DNA of 64,000 nucleotides from Dehalococcoides mccartyi CG5 (GCF_000830885.1 NZ_CP006951.1:1178001-1242000); one strand, 5' to 3'; numbered from the stretch's first letter, positions 53,704-62,597 are shown. A program made the numbers and translations. The notes: generated from the sequence alone by a model not told the origin.

Positions 53704-53821
53704 ATTTACACTCCATTCATATTATTTAGGTAGGAAATACCAAACTGATTTGGCTTATTTTCACCTCCTTATCTGCATCGGCAGTTACAAATTTGGCTGC
53801 CGGTAAGACCTTTGAAGCAGT

Positions 53822-53850
53822 TTATCTATGTGGTTTTACTATATAGATAA
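53822..53850. promoter_or_regulatory. inverted repeat between rdhA and divergent marR
   Basis: TTATCTAT...ATAGATAA, 8-base arms 13 apart, in the middle of the 231-base divergent region. A plausible MarR operator shared by both promoters. Confidence 0.45.
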
Positions 53851-53934
53851 ATTATATCACCTTAGTCAATAGGATAGTGAGTTTGAATATAAGAAAATTA
53901 ACAGTTAAAATTAGAATCATAAGGAGTTAAGAAT

Positions 53935-54411
53935 ATGTCTAATTTTTTCCTTTTTGATTTTGAAGATAAAAATATTGAGTTGTTCGGCATAATCATGCGA
54001 ACCAGAAATATTCTCTACAAACTCTCTAAGCGAAACCTGCATCGTTTGGATATAAGCCCGGAACAGTCAACTATTCTTATGGTTGTAAAAAATAGTCCCG
54101 TAGCTCCAACTCCAATCCAGATATCCCGCCAGCTCCTTAGAGAACCGCACACCATTGCTGTAAATTTGAAACGAATGCAAAGCAGGGGGCTGGTTACTCT
54201 GGAGCAGGATTCAGAATGGAAAAACAGAATAAGAGTTAATCTGACTGACAAAGGCCGGCAAATTTGTGAGGAATCTTTTAACCCTGAATTTTTCCAAGAA
54301 GTATTTCAGGATCTGAACGAAAAGGAAATTGACCAGTTTAAGGGTATTTTGGAGAAACTTTTGGTATCAGGTATGAAAAAATTAAAGATAAAAGACACAA
54401 TTGATTTGTAG
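53935..54411 (+). CDS. MarR-family transcriptional regulator
   Basis: This 158-residue winged-helix protein has TPIQISRQLLREPHTIAVNLKRMQSRGLVTLEQDSEWKNRIRVNLTDKGR (about 62-110). Divergent from rdhA at 52,186, its probable target. AAGGAG precedes the ATG. Confidence 0.9.
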   Translation: MSNFFLFDFEDKNIELFGIIMRTRNILYKLSKRNLHRLDISPEQSTILMVVKNSPVAPTPIQISRQLLREPHTIAVNLKRMQSRGLVTLEQDSEWKNRIRVNLTDKGRQICEESFNPEFFQEVFQDLNEKEIDQFKGILEKLLVSGMKKLKIKDTIDL

Positions 54412-54498
54412 TATTTCCCTTATACTCGTTTTTGATTACAGAATTGAATTGTATCGCCTATTTAAGACAAGATATGACTAATCAGCAGAAGCAGCCCT

Positions 54499-54545
54499 TG
54501 ACCTGCCCCCCTAAAATGAGTCCCGTTTCATGTTAGACTGGAAAA
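54499..54545 (+). mobile_element. solo IS3-type left end
   Basis: TGACCTGCCCCCCTAAAATG followed by AGTCCCGTTTCATGTTAGAC matches the left end of the relic at 49,072 (TGACCTGCCCC...GTTTCATGTTAGAC). No transposase follows, so only the end remains. Confidence 0.7.
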
Positions 54546-54589
54546 GGAGCGGGGTAAATCATTCGGACTTAATCGGCTTATTAACAAAC

Positions 54590-54735
54590 CCTAGTTTCCG
54601 TGTTTCGACAGAGACCAACCCTCCCCCCGATCTTCGCCAAAGCAACTAATGTGACTTGAAATTGATAGGGCGGGCTACTCAGGCATATATAACTGGCTGG
54701 GAAATTCGAGTTCTGATAGACCCTCGTTTATAGGT
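54590..54735. repeat. ssrA-derived repeat, copy K
   Basis: CCCTAGTTTCCGTGTTTCGA, CAGAGACCAACCCTCCCCCC, CAAAGCAACTAATGTGACTT, GGGAAATTCGAGTTCTGATA. The centre (TCTTCGCCAAAGCAACTAAT) is shared only with copy L, so K and L form a subfamily. Confidence 0.7.
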
Positions 54736-54761
54736 CCGGGTAAAATCAGGCAAAATAAAAA

Positions 54762-54790
54762 GAGGAGGGGAATATAGCTTCCCCTCCCTC
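54762..54790 (-). terminator. terminator of rdhAB at 55-56.6 kb
   Basis: AGAGGAGGGGAA and TTCCCCTCCCTC pair across a short loop, 25 bases past the rdhB stop. Confidence 0.75.
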
Positions 54791-54814
54791 AATGTGTACT
54801 GATAAGGACTAAAC

Positions 54815-55102
54815 CTAGGCTTTCTTGGTTTTCCTAACAACTAATTGCCAAGCAATTGCCAGCAGGATAAGAGCCGGTATGCCTATAATCGCAAATCCCA
54901 TCCAGGCTGCATAGGAAAACAACTCTGACATAGCGCCGAAAAGGTGTTGGACTGCCAGCAAAAGAAGCCCCAGACCAACAATACCTATCAGCCACTCGTA
55001 CCAGCTGACTTTTATATTGCTCTTACGTAGCCAGGAGATAACTCCGAACAGGCCAGCAGTAACAACAGCCCCAATCAGCATGAAAGGTATAAAATTCTCC
55101 AT
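54815..55102 (-). CDS. rdhB: RdhB membrane anchor
   Basis: This 95-residue, three-helix protein has VSWYEWLIG and VQHLFGAMSELFSYAAWMGFAIIGIPALIL. It belongs with the RdhB at 22,027 and 51,871. It follows rdhA by 21 bases. Confidence 0.92.
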   Translation of the reverse strand: MENFIPFMLIGAVVTAGLFGVISWLRKSNIKVSWYEWLIGIVGLGLLLLAVQHLFGAMSELFSYAAWMGFAIIGIPALILLAIAWQLVVRKTKKA

Positions 55103-55123
55103 TACGGTTTCCCTCCTTTTTTG

Positions 55124-56641
55124 TTACTGGCGTAAAGAATTCGGGTTAGTGCCATAAACGTACCAGGCCTCAGGTGTCTCCCACCAGGATGACGGCTCTT
55201 TAGCCATATAACCATACTTCAGGGTTTCTTCCATGTTCCTGAAGAAACCGTTGAACAATGAAGTATTTGATACGGTTGCTTTAACTATACTGTGCATAAA
55301 GCTGCCGTTGCGGAGAGCATTGAAGGGGCAGCTAAACTTGCAGGCAGCACCGCAAGCCGCTTTGGTTGTCATGCAACTAAAGGTATTGCACCTCCACCCC
55401 TTGTATCCGGGGATATTGTACATAGTTTCTGCGCCGCCGTTCTGAATGTCATTTGCCCAGTCCTGACCGCAAGCGTTATCCCAATTGCGATCGGTACCTA
55501 CCGGGGATATGGAACCTACGGGACAAGCATCAGCGCATATACCGCAAGTTTCACAGAACTTAGTTAAGCCCGCATCAGTGGGGTTGGTGAATGCCAAAGG
55601 CAGGTCGGTATAAAAAGTAGCATGAGCCCGCATCATGCCACCATATTCAGGCGAAACAGCGTTCTGACCCATGCGGGAATGTTCGGCAACACCACTCAAA
55701 AAGTCCCAGACAAGCGCCGGCTGCAGAGCATGCCCATAAACCACATGGTAACCTAACCCGCGTATAAACTCTTCAACAAAGTTTTTGGCTATGGCAACAC
55801 GGCTGTAGGAAATGGCTTCGGCCGGTGTGCCAAGCGGTGAATAGGTACGGCGGGTAAGCTCGTCTAAAGACAAGTTATGGGTTGAGATTACATATTTGTG
55901 AGAAGAGGGTATGTGGAGCGTATTGGGATTTTGAGTTCGGTAAAATTCACTGATATTATCATCAAAGATAATATGCTCACTCGGCTGACCCTGAGGTAAC
56001 CAGGTCCAGGAATCACCGGTATATTCATAGACAAAGTTCTTGGTCTTTTCATTCAGCTCGGATACACCTACCATCGGGCCCAGACCCATTACGCTGAAAG
56101 CCGCCCTTATCATCATAAGGTTTTCTTCCGGAGTGCCTTCCCATTTGGGGATGCCCAGTTCTTCGGGAGTAGGAGCCGGATCTACTTTCCATCCTCCCTG
56201 AGTAGTATTTAAGGCGTAAGTACCAAATGTACCAACTGAACCTAATGCGTTTGCCAAAGCAAGATCTCTGGTGCTTGCTTTATAATCAGGCCACAATTCC
56301 TTTAGCCTGTCGCTATTTTTCTGGGCAGCGCTTTCCATACCCTGCATAAAAGCAGGCGGGCCACCGGGATACTGGAACGGCAAATACTTCATAGTAAAGT
56401 TGTCATATTGCCTCAAATCTCTGCGTTTGATAAGATTCCAGTCAAGCTCTATACCGATATCCCCGAATTCCCTGTTCTTTATATACCAGGGGCGACTAAG
56501 TGTTGCCTGAGATGAAGACATAAGTTCATCCAAGTCATGAAAAACAGGAGTAACCGCCGCAGCTGCGCCGATTCCTGCCCCAGCCAGACCCAGTCCCTTC
56601 ATGAAATCCCTACGGGAAACTGTGGAGTGTTTCTTAATCAT
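55124..56641 (-). CDS. rdhA: RdhA of the DLR subgroup (third member)
   Basis: The 505 residues run from the ATG at 56,641 (GGAAGGGA upstream); the frame is open 30 codons further without a Tat-like sequence. Tat motif SRRDFMKGLGL, signature NLIKRRDLRQYDNF. Fe-S motifs CETCGICADACP and CGAACKFSCP. The nearest upstream gene is the Dph6-like gene of the inverted duplication on the same strand; no regulator is adjacent. Confidence 0.94.
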   Translation of the reverse strand: MIKKHSTVSRRDFMKGLGLAGAGIGAAAAVTPVFHDLDELMSSSQATLSRPWYIKNREFGDIGIELDWNLIKRRDLRQYDNFTMKYLPFQYPGGPPAFMQGMESAAQKNSDRLKELWPDYKASTRDLALANALGSVGTFGTYALNTTQGGWKVDPAPTPEELGIPKWEGTPEENLMMIRAAFSVMGLGPMVGVSELNEKTKNFVYEYTGDSWTWLPQGQPSEHIIFDDNISEFYRTQNPNTLHIPSSHKYVISTHNLSLDELTRRTYSPLGTPAEAISYSRVAIAKNFVEEFIRGLGYHVVYGHALQPALVWDFLSGVAEHSRMGQNAVSPEYGGMMRAHATFYTDLPLAFTNPTDAGLTKFCETCGICADACPVGSISPVGTDRNWDNACGQDWANDIQNGGAETMYNIPGYKGWRCNTFSCMTTKAACGAACKFSCPFNALRNGSFMHSIVKATVSNTSLFNGFFRNMEETLKYGYMAKEPSSWWETPEAWYVYGTNPNSLRQ

Positions 56642-56830
56642 AAACGATCCCTTCCAGTTTAATTTTGACAAAACCTGCTGCTTATAAATAAACGTGTATC
56701 CTCTTTTACACCACCTCCTTCCCTCACCCAAAATACAGCTCGGATTGTGTACTCCCGTACACCTTAAAAGCTCTGCCGTATTCCTGAATGAAAGTGATTC
56801 AAATTCGGATAAATGTAACCCGCTTTGAAA

Positions 56831-57568
56831 TCATCTGACAGAGTAAGTATTGCTTGCTTCTGCTTTCTTGCTTTCCAGACGGCAGCGTTTGATGTCCATA
56901 TACCAGACACCCATACCCCCGAATTGAGCCTGCTCATCAAATACCCTGTCCCATTCCTCTATGACCAGCCGTGACTTAAATAGAGGCCCGTCAGTCACAA
57001 AGGTATGGTAATACCCCACATTCCCATTCGGAGACAGGCTGTGGCGTATCGTAAGCTCTGTGAGCATGCCCTTATCCAGCTTCCGTCCCAGCCAGCTTTC
57101 ACCCAGCTCGGTGCTGTCTGCCGCCAGTATCCTTACTTCAAACCCCAAGTCTATAAGCTCGGAGAGCAGGGTGGCCCGGTTGTCCTGCCAGAGCGGCAGG
57201 TGGTAGTCCATACCGGTAGGCTCGCAGACGCTCTTTATCCAGTTAAGGTGCTTTACGGCAAAACTGTTGCCTATATTGACGTCCCCGAAGACTACCCCCT
57301 CTATTCCCTCTGTTTTAAGTTGACCGAGCATTCGGCGGTAGTTGTCATCGTACCCTTCCGTGGCTGAAGGCCACTCCAGAAGGGGTATGCCTATAGCCTC
57401 AGCCTGCATCCTGAGCACTTCCGGTGTAAGCAGGTGCGGCCAGAGTTTGCCGGTGCTTCGGGTGATGATACTGGCCAGATATTTGACCTTAAGACCACTC
57501 TTTATAGCTTTATAACAGGCCAGAGTGCAGTCTTTGCCCCCGCTCCAGGAGACTATTACTTCTGTCAT
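56831..57568 (-). CDS. Dph6-like ATP-pyrophosphatase (DUF71), second copy
   Basis: 245 residues, nearly identical to the copy at 13,737 (differences such as Lys/Arg at 29 and TELT/TELK), with P-loop SWSGGKDC. The last ~13 residues (ESKKAEASNTYSVR) differ because the duplication ends at 56,867. It overlaps the shifted frame of the upstream gene as ATGA. Confidence 0.82.
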   Translation of the reverse strand: MTEVIVSWSGGKDCTLACYKAIKSGLKVKYLASIITRSTGKLWPHLLTPEVLRMQAEAIGIPLLEWPSATEGYDDNYRRMLGQLKTEGIEGVVFGDVNIGNSFAVKHLNWIKSVCEPTGMDYHLPLWQDNRATLLSELIDLGFEVRILAADSTELGESWLGRKLDKGMLTELTIRHSLSPNGNVGYYHTFVTDGPLFKSRLVIEEWDRVFDEQAQFGGMGVWYMDIKRCRLESKKAEASNTYSVR

Positions 57569-58135
57569 TTATCTGCTCCTATGCCTTGAGGCAAATGGGA
57601 ATCAAAATCAGGTATAAACCGGTAAATATCATCTTTAGTCCAGCCGCTCATGCCCCACTGGCTCCGATCACGCCCGTTACCGGTCTTCCAGCACTTGACG
57701 TACCTTGCCTCCTGGGGGCGTACCGGGTGGATAAGGCAGCTGCCTGCTTTTTCATCAAAGAATATGCAGTACCCGTGATCATAGGTGCGTATGGGCGGAA
57801 TCCGCCCCCCCGGTAATGTCTTCTTCCCCGTGTTTTGCCCAGCGCAGGAAGAAGGTCCGGCAATCTTCAGTATCGGCTACCATGTATTTGGAAATCAGCT
57901 CACTTACGGATATATGCAGATAATCCGCTACGGCAGGCAGTTCCTCCGGCCGGGGTATGCAAACATATGTGTAACAACACTGGCCGCAGCGCACACAGGT
58001 TTTAACCCCCAGCATGGCGGCGGTGGGATGTTTCTTTGCCATGTCAGCCAGATGGGCTTCGTACTCGCGGGCAAGGGATTTCCAGTAGGCTTTCTCCTGC
58101 TCGGTATAGACCGGTGTTCCCTCTGTGTTAATCAC
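57565..58135 (-). pseudogene. CxxCGxCC (YkgJ-type) protein, frameshifted (second copy)
   Basis: Same gene as at 13,170, with the same 7-base G run (on the minus strand; CCCCCCC at 57,805-57,811) and the same break after ITGG. The shifted frame continues to the ATGA overlap with the dph6-like gene. A cluster of substitutions near 57,655-57,670 distinguishes the copies (WGMSGWT region is kept). Confidence 0.75.
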
Positions 58136-58270
58136 CGGCTGATATCCCCTGATTTGTAACTGCGGATATTTGATGAAGGCATTTCATCGGTCTTCCTCCC
58201 CTTACGGGTTCAGACGGGCAGGAAGGCATATTCAAAGAAGCTGCCCTCCCGCCCGCTCTTAACTTAACTT

Positions 58271-58540
58271 CTAGGCTGCTTTATTCCTGGCGGAAAGCAG
58301 TCTCCACTCTACCAGTGCCAGCACTACTGCCAAACCTCCAAAAATTGCAAACCCAAACCAGGCAGCGCTGGTTTCAAAGCCTGCCAGCGAGGAAAGCAGG
58401 TGCTGGGTACCCACACTCAGTAAACCAAGTATGGCCACACCCAAAACCCAGTCATACCACTTGAAACTGACTTTGCGGTTAAGCGTGTATGCTATTAAGG
58501 CTATAACTATTCCTATCAGCAGCCCTATCAGATAATTCAT
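58271..58540 (-). CDS. rdhB: RdhB membrane anchor
   Basis: 89 residues, one residue different from the RdhB at 12,765 (Val for Ile before EWRLL). Three helices, KWYDWVLG. It follows rdhA by 28 bases. Confidence 0.93.
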   Translation of the reverse strand: MNYLIGLLIGIVIALIAYTLNRKVSFKWYDWVLGVAILGLLSVGTQHLLSSLAGFETSAAWFGFAIFGGLAVVLALVEWRLLSARNKAA

Positions 58541-58568
58541 TTTGTCTCTCCTTTTCGGATTATTGCCC

Positions 58569-60044
58569 TTAAATTGAGGTGTCTATGCCGGTTACCGGCT
58601 GTTCGGAATTCCACCATTCTTCAGGCGGCTTTCTCCCATAATCAAAGCTCTTGTCCATGCTGGTAAAAAAGCCGTTGAAGATTGAGGTATTTGCAACAGT
58701 GCCTTTAACCAGTTCATGTACGCCTGATTTATCAAAGGCATTGAACGGACAGGTACCCTGACAGACCGGACAATGAGAACAAACTGCCATATCGGTGCGC
58801 CAGGTCAGGTAACCGCCGTACTGGTACGGCTTAGCCGCATCCCAGGTGGGCTCATCCTTGCTGATAGCTCCCATCGGGCAGGCATCTGCACAGATACCGC
58901 AGGTCTCACAGAACTTGCGTCCGCCAAAATCTATAGGTTTGCATTCTTCCAGAGGAAGGTCGGTAAGTACCCCGTGCATTACCCGTACAGAGATACCGTA
59001 TTTGGGAGTCATAACACCGCCCCAGCGGGCCAGTTCGCCGGCACCAGCCAAAATACCGGTAGCACCGGTAGGTGCAAAACGACCATTACAGTTGTCCAGC
59101 GAGATATATCCCAGACCCCACAGGAAGTCCTGTATGCTCTTAACTATCTTTACCCAGCTGGTGTAGTAATATGCCTGGCCGGCATTCTGGGTTGTCCCAA
59201 GGGCATGACGGGTGACTTCGCCGGGCTGACGGGATGAAAATTGCAGAAACCATTTCATCCTGCGAGGCAGAACAATCTTGGTGGGGCGTATGGCAGGCGT
59301 GCAGACGATATCATCTACATCACCAAATTCAAAGGTGGTGGGTGCGCCATGAGTTATCAGCCATTTCTCACCATACATTACCTTAAGGAAATGGTCATCT
59401 ACCGGTATGGCAGTAACATCATCAAAGCCGTAAAAGCGGACCGCCGCCCTTACTATCTTCAAAGCTTCTTCGGGAGTTCCCTGCCACTTGGTGCCGCCAC
59501 GCTGCTCTACTGCAGGCATTATCCTCCAGCCTTCGGGGTGGTCAGTCAGACCCATATACGCACCATGGGTTGCCATGATTAACTCTTTGGGGAACATTCC
59601 CATGTTAAGCAAGGCAGCTCCCATAACCAGAGCATTGTCTTTTATATCCCCTACATAATCAGGATATTCAGGATCGCTGGAGGCACCGGGAAATCCCAGT
59701 GTATTTGCGCCCTTATCCCAATTCGGATATTTTTCCAGAATGCGGTCCATCTTCATCCGGAAAATCTCTGATTCCGGATAGGCGGGCGGGATTAAACCCA
59801 TAGGGGGAGGGCCTTTATAAGCAGGCCCCAAAGTTGGGAGCACATCCCAATCAATAGGGGTGGTGGTCTCGTTTACCTGCTTAACCCACCAGGGCATGTT
59901 AACCCGTGCCGAGGGTGCTGAAGCCATTTCATCCAAATCACGGAAAACCGGACTGACCGCAGCTGCGGCTCCTACTCCCGCGCCTGCTAACCCTAGGCCT
60001 TTCATAAAATCACGTCTGCTCAGAACACTATGAAACTGGGCCAT
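58569..60044 (-). CDS. rdhA: RdhA, relative of the one at 11.25 kb
   Basis: This 491-residue protein has Tat motif SRRDFMKGLGL and Fe-S motifs CETCGICADACP and CSHCPVCQGTCP. AAAAGGAGG precedes the ATG. It shares many blocks with RdhA at 11,250 (TDHPEGWR, FYGFDDV.AIPVD, PTTFEFGDVDD) but is clearly not part of the recent duplication. A MarR gene lies upstream on the same strand. Confidence 0.95.
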   Translation of the reverse strand: MAQFHSVLSRRDFMKGLGLAGAGVGAAAAVSPVFRDLDEMASAPSARVNMPWWVKQVNETTTPIDWDVLPTLGPAYKGPPPMGLIPPAYPESEIFRMKMDRILEKYPNWDKGANTLGFPGASSDPEYPDYVGDIKDNALVMGAALLNMGMFPKELIMATHGAYMGLTDHPEGWRIMPAVEQRGGTKWQGTPEEALKIVRAAVRFYGFDDVTAIPVDDHFLKVMYGEKWLITHGAPTTFEFGDVDDIVCTPAIRPTKIVLPRRMKWFLQFSSRQPGEVTRHALGTTQNAGQAYYYTSWVKIVKSIQDFLWGLGYISLDNCNGRFAPTGATGILAGAGELARWGGVMTPKYGISVRVMHGVLTDLPLEECKPIDFGGRKFCETCGICADACPMGAISKDEPTWDAAKPYQYGGYLTWRTDMAVCSHCPVCQGTCPFNAFDKSGVHELVKGTVANTSIFNGFFTSMDKSFDYGRKPPEEWWNSEQPVTGIDTSI

Positions 60045-60473
60045 CTTAGCCTCCTTTTACTAAATCACCTTTAATACTTTTACGCATCACACGTTAACCA
60101 ATTTTGGATTTTCCTATATCTGCACCTCCTATATTTCTATATTGGCAATCATCTTATTCACTCGTTTATTCGGCCGGGCAACAGCTTAATTCTTTAAAAC
60201 CCGCAACAGAAAATAATAAATGCACCGATAAACCCAGCCGCCAGAAAATCCTTATAGAAACCCTAAACCCGAAGAGACATTTCCAAAGGCAAAGTATTGC
60301 TCCCAACAGACCATATCTCTTAATAAAAACCCAGTAGACGGAAAAACAGCCCCTTGAGGCCATACTCTGTGAATCAGGCAACTTGCCAGTTTGTCTTTGC
60401 TAAACATACCGAATCTGTATACGAAAGATTCCCATATCTTTTCCCGGCTTTTTATTTGCCTTAGGGTATATGT
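60045..60473. other. intergenic region upstream of rdhA at 58.6 kb
   Basis: About 430 bases without a gene or repeat that I recognise. The promoter for rdhA should lie here or next to the inverted repeat at its right end. Confidence 0.45.
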
Positions 60474-60510
60474 TGTCGTGTAAAGTTATATATGACAAGT
60501 TTACATGACA
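60474..60510. promoter_or_regulatory. inverted repeat between marR and rdhA
   Basis: TGTCGTGTAAA and TTTACATGACA are 11-base arms with one mismatch, 15 bases apart. A smaller palindrome GTACTAAAGTAC is at 60,529. Either could be the operator of the MarR protein encoded just to the right. Confidence 0.45.
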
Positions 60511-60563
60511 AATACTAATAAATACATCGTACTAAAGTACTAGTACCTCTGGGAAATAAAAAA

Positions 60564-60580
60564 GAGCGACAATGTCGCTC
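60564..60580 (-). terminator. hairpin after marR at 60.6 kb
   Basis: GAGCGACAATGTCGCTC; the minus-strand readout ends in TTTTTTAT, as an intrinsic terminator should. It separates marR from rdhA. Confidence 0.75.
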
Positions 60581-60604
60581 TCCAAGCCAGAATGAGATAA
60601 TTAT

Positions 60605-61126
60605 TTATAAATCAGATTTAAATTTCATATGCCTAAGGACATCTGATGCAACTTTGTTAATCTTTTCCAGCATCACAAGAAATGAATCTACCTCGGTTTC
60701 GCTTAAAACCTTAAACAGTACGGCGTGCTGGGATTTTATTATTTTCTCAACACCTTCACAAATTTCCGTACCTTTTGGGGTAAGTTCAATCCGTATCAGG
60801 TTTTTATATTCCAAATCTTTCATCAGGAGTATGGTGCCGTTTTTTTGCATACGACTGAGTATCCGGGAGATCGCCGCCGCGTCACGCCTGATTATCTTGC
60901 CCAGTCTGGTGGGGGTCATTGGGGCTGAAGAATTGTGGACTTCCACCAGAATAATAGCCTGCTCCGGTGTAATACCGAGAGGTTGAAAACTCTTTGTAAT
61001 AACCCGATATACCAAAATCCGGACTTGTTCCAACCTAAGGCCGGCTACTATATTTTTATCCCCTGCGCCAAAGGAAACCCAATACTGGTCGGCTTCTTTT
61101 TGCTTTCTACCCGGTACCTCAGCCAT
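60605..61126 (-). CDS. MarR-family transcriptional regulator
   Basis: This 173-residue winged-helix protein has TPTRLGKIIRRDAAAISRILSRMQKNGTILLMKDLEYKNLIRIELTPKG (about 75-123). It is co-directional with rdhA at 58,569, whereas most other MarR genes here are divergent from their rdhA. GAGGAT precedes the ATG. Confidence 0.9.
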   Translation of the reverse strand: MAEVPGRKQKEADQYWVSFGAGDKNIVAGLRLEQVRILVYRVITKSFQPLGITPEQAIILVEVHNSSAPMTPTRLGKIIRRDAAAISRILSRMQKNGTILLMKDLEYKNLIRIELTPKGTEICEGVEKIIKSQHAVLFKVLSETEVDSFLVMLEKINKVASDVLRHMKFKSDL

Positions 61127-61379
61127 AAACTGATCCTCTTTTTACTACAATTTCGTCAACGATAATCAAACTGGATGATATATTGTAGGATTATATGCCA
61201 TCTGCTATACCTAAGACAAATATAACCTCATCGTAATCATACCAAAAATAAATTGAACCTGCCCTTGAAACATGACTTTGCCTAAAACCGAAAGAAAATA
61301 TTACTGCTGCCAACCAGTCTACAAACCCCTTGGTATCTTCTTTTTGCACACACGGTTACCCAGAGCACATAAATTCCAG

Positions 61380-61490
61380 CCGTGTTTCAGATGGCAGCTA
61401 CCTCTCCCGATCTTCGCCAAAGCAACTAATGTGACTTGAAATTGATAGGGCGGGGCATTTGAACGTAGAAATTTGGAGGGGAGATTAAAC
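61380..61490. repeat. ssrA-derived repeat, copy L
   Basis: CGTGTTTCAGATGGCAGCTA, CCCGATCTTCGCCAAAGCAA, CTAATGTGACTTGAAATTGA, GGGCATTTGAACGTAGAAAT, TTGGAGGGGAGATTAAACGC. Same subfamily as copy K. Confidence 0.68.
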
Positions 61491-61508
61491 GCAATTAAAT
61501 CCACTAAA

Positions 61509-61958
61509 CTACATCACTGTAAAGTCCAGCTTAAAGTATTCGCTTATGCCTATGTAAAGCACTACCTGATAATTACCTTTTAAAAATCCGCCTTCGGGTC
61601 TTTCCAGAGAGGCCGTATGCACACAGGTAGAGGAATCAATAAGCGATATACTTGATATCTCCTCTCCCTCAAAAAACCAGACCACACTGGTTGCGGCACA
61701 ACACACATCCAGTGAACGCGGCTGCCAGCTGAAATATATAACCGGTATATCGGAAGTAAACGTATCACAGCGGTCTGCTGCTATGCCTTCACCATCTATG
61801 GCAGATGAAGTATAGGCATTAAATATCTTGGCGTAATCCAGTGTGTAGGGAACTGTCTCGGTATCTTTAGCTGTATCACCGCAGCCACTTCCAAACAGCA
61901 TTATCCCGCTAAGTAGTACCGGCATTAACCCTATATTTATAAACCTGACAGATTTCAT
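61509..61958 (-). CDS. probable lipoprotein
   Basis: The 149 residues from the ATG at 61,958 start MKSVRFINIGLMPVLLSGIM, a signal peptide ending in LFGSGCGD, a possible lipobox (weak at -3). The mature part is beta-rich with paired cysteines (CC, DRCD, CVH). I do not recognise the family. It follows the CxxCGxCC gene by 4 bases, so they share a transcript with rdhB and rdhA further upstream. Confidence 0.7.
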   Translation of the reverse strand: MKSVRFINIGLMPVLLSGIMLFGSGCGDTAKDTETVPYTLDYAKIFNAYTSSAIDGEGIAADRCDTFTSDIPVIYFSWQPRSLDVCCAATSVVWFFEGEEISSISLIDSSTCVHTASLERPEGGFLKGNYQVVLYIGISEYFKLDFTVM

Positions 61959-61962
61959 ATAT

Positions 61963-62538
61963 CTATATCCTGGTATCACCGGAATTCCTGAAGTATTCTT
62001 TGCTGAAGTCCGGTAAAAACCGGTAGATATCATCTTGTGTCCAGGCACTCATGCCCCAGAGTTTCTTATCCCGGCTCTGGCGGTCATCCCAGCATTTTAT
62101 TATCTTGGCTTCGTCCGGTCTGGCCGGGTGAATCCGGCAGCCTTTCTTCTCTTTATCAAAGAAAATACAGTAACCCTTATCATAAGTGCGCCTGGGCGGT
62201 ATGCGGGCACCGGTTATATCTTCCTGCCCTTCCTTAGCCCACCTGAGAAAAAAGGTCTGGCAGTCTGCCGTATCTGCCACCATATACCTGTCAATCAGCT
62301 CTTTCAGCGAAATAGCCAGATATTTGGCTACCGGGGGTATCTCATCCGGGCGGGGCATACACGGATAACACATACAGCAATATCCGCAGCACTGGCACTT
62401 TTTGAAGTTGAACTTGGAAGCCATGAAGTGCTTGGCAATCTGCTCACGGCAATACTTTTCATATTCAGCCGTCAGGGCACGGTAATTTGAAACATCGCTG
62501 GAAGAAAGACCATGTATAAATGAGCGAGGCTCTTGCAT
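61963..62538 (-). CDS. CxxCGxCC (YkgJ-type) cluster-binding protein, intact
   Basis: This 191-residue protein has CQCCGYCCMCYPC (about 50-62), with an extra Cys, and TYDKGYCIFFDKEKKGCRIHPARPDEAKIIKCW. It is the intact homologue of the two frameshifted copies and shows what their frame should be. It lies 75 bases downstream of rdhB at 62,613 and carries no G run at the corresponding site. Confidence 0.83.
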   Translation of the reverse strand: MQEPRSFIHGLSSSDVSNYRALTAEYEKYCREQIAKHFMASKFNFKKCQCCGYCCMCYPCMPRPDEIPPVAKYLAISLKELIDRYMVADTADCQTFFLRWAKEGQEDITGARIPPRRTYDKGYCIFFDKEKKGCRIHPARPDEAKIIKCWDDRQSRDKKLWGMSAWTQDDIYRFLPDFSKEYFRNSGDTRI

Positions 62539-62565
62539 ATTTCTTCTCCGGGTCAGATATTAAAC

Positions 62566-62597
62566 TAAGGGGGGATACCCTAAAGTATCCCCCCTTA
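62566..62597 (-). terminator. terminator of rdhAB at 62.6-64 kb
   Basis: TAAGGGGGGATA-CCCTAAAG-TATCCCCCCTTA stem-loop between rdhB and the CxxCGxCC gene, so the downstream genes may need read-through or their own promoter. Confidence 0.78.

Larger units (their letters stand above)
56867..58555. repeat. right arm of 1.69-kb inverted duplication
   Basis: Reverse-complement copy of 12,750-14,438 with the same length. The ends fall inside the dph6-like gene and at the ribosome-binding site of rdhB, so each copy has its own rdhA and its own dph6 tail. Confidence 0.92.
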
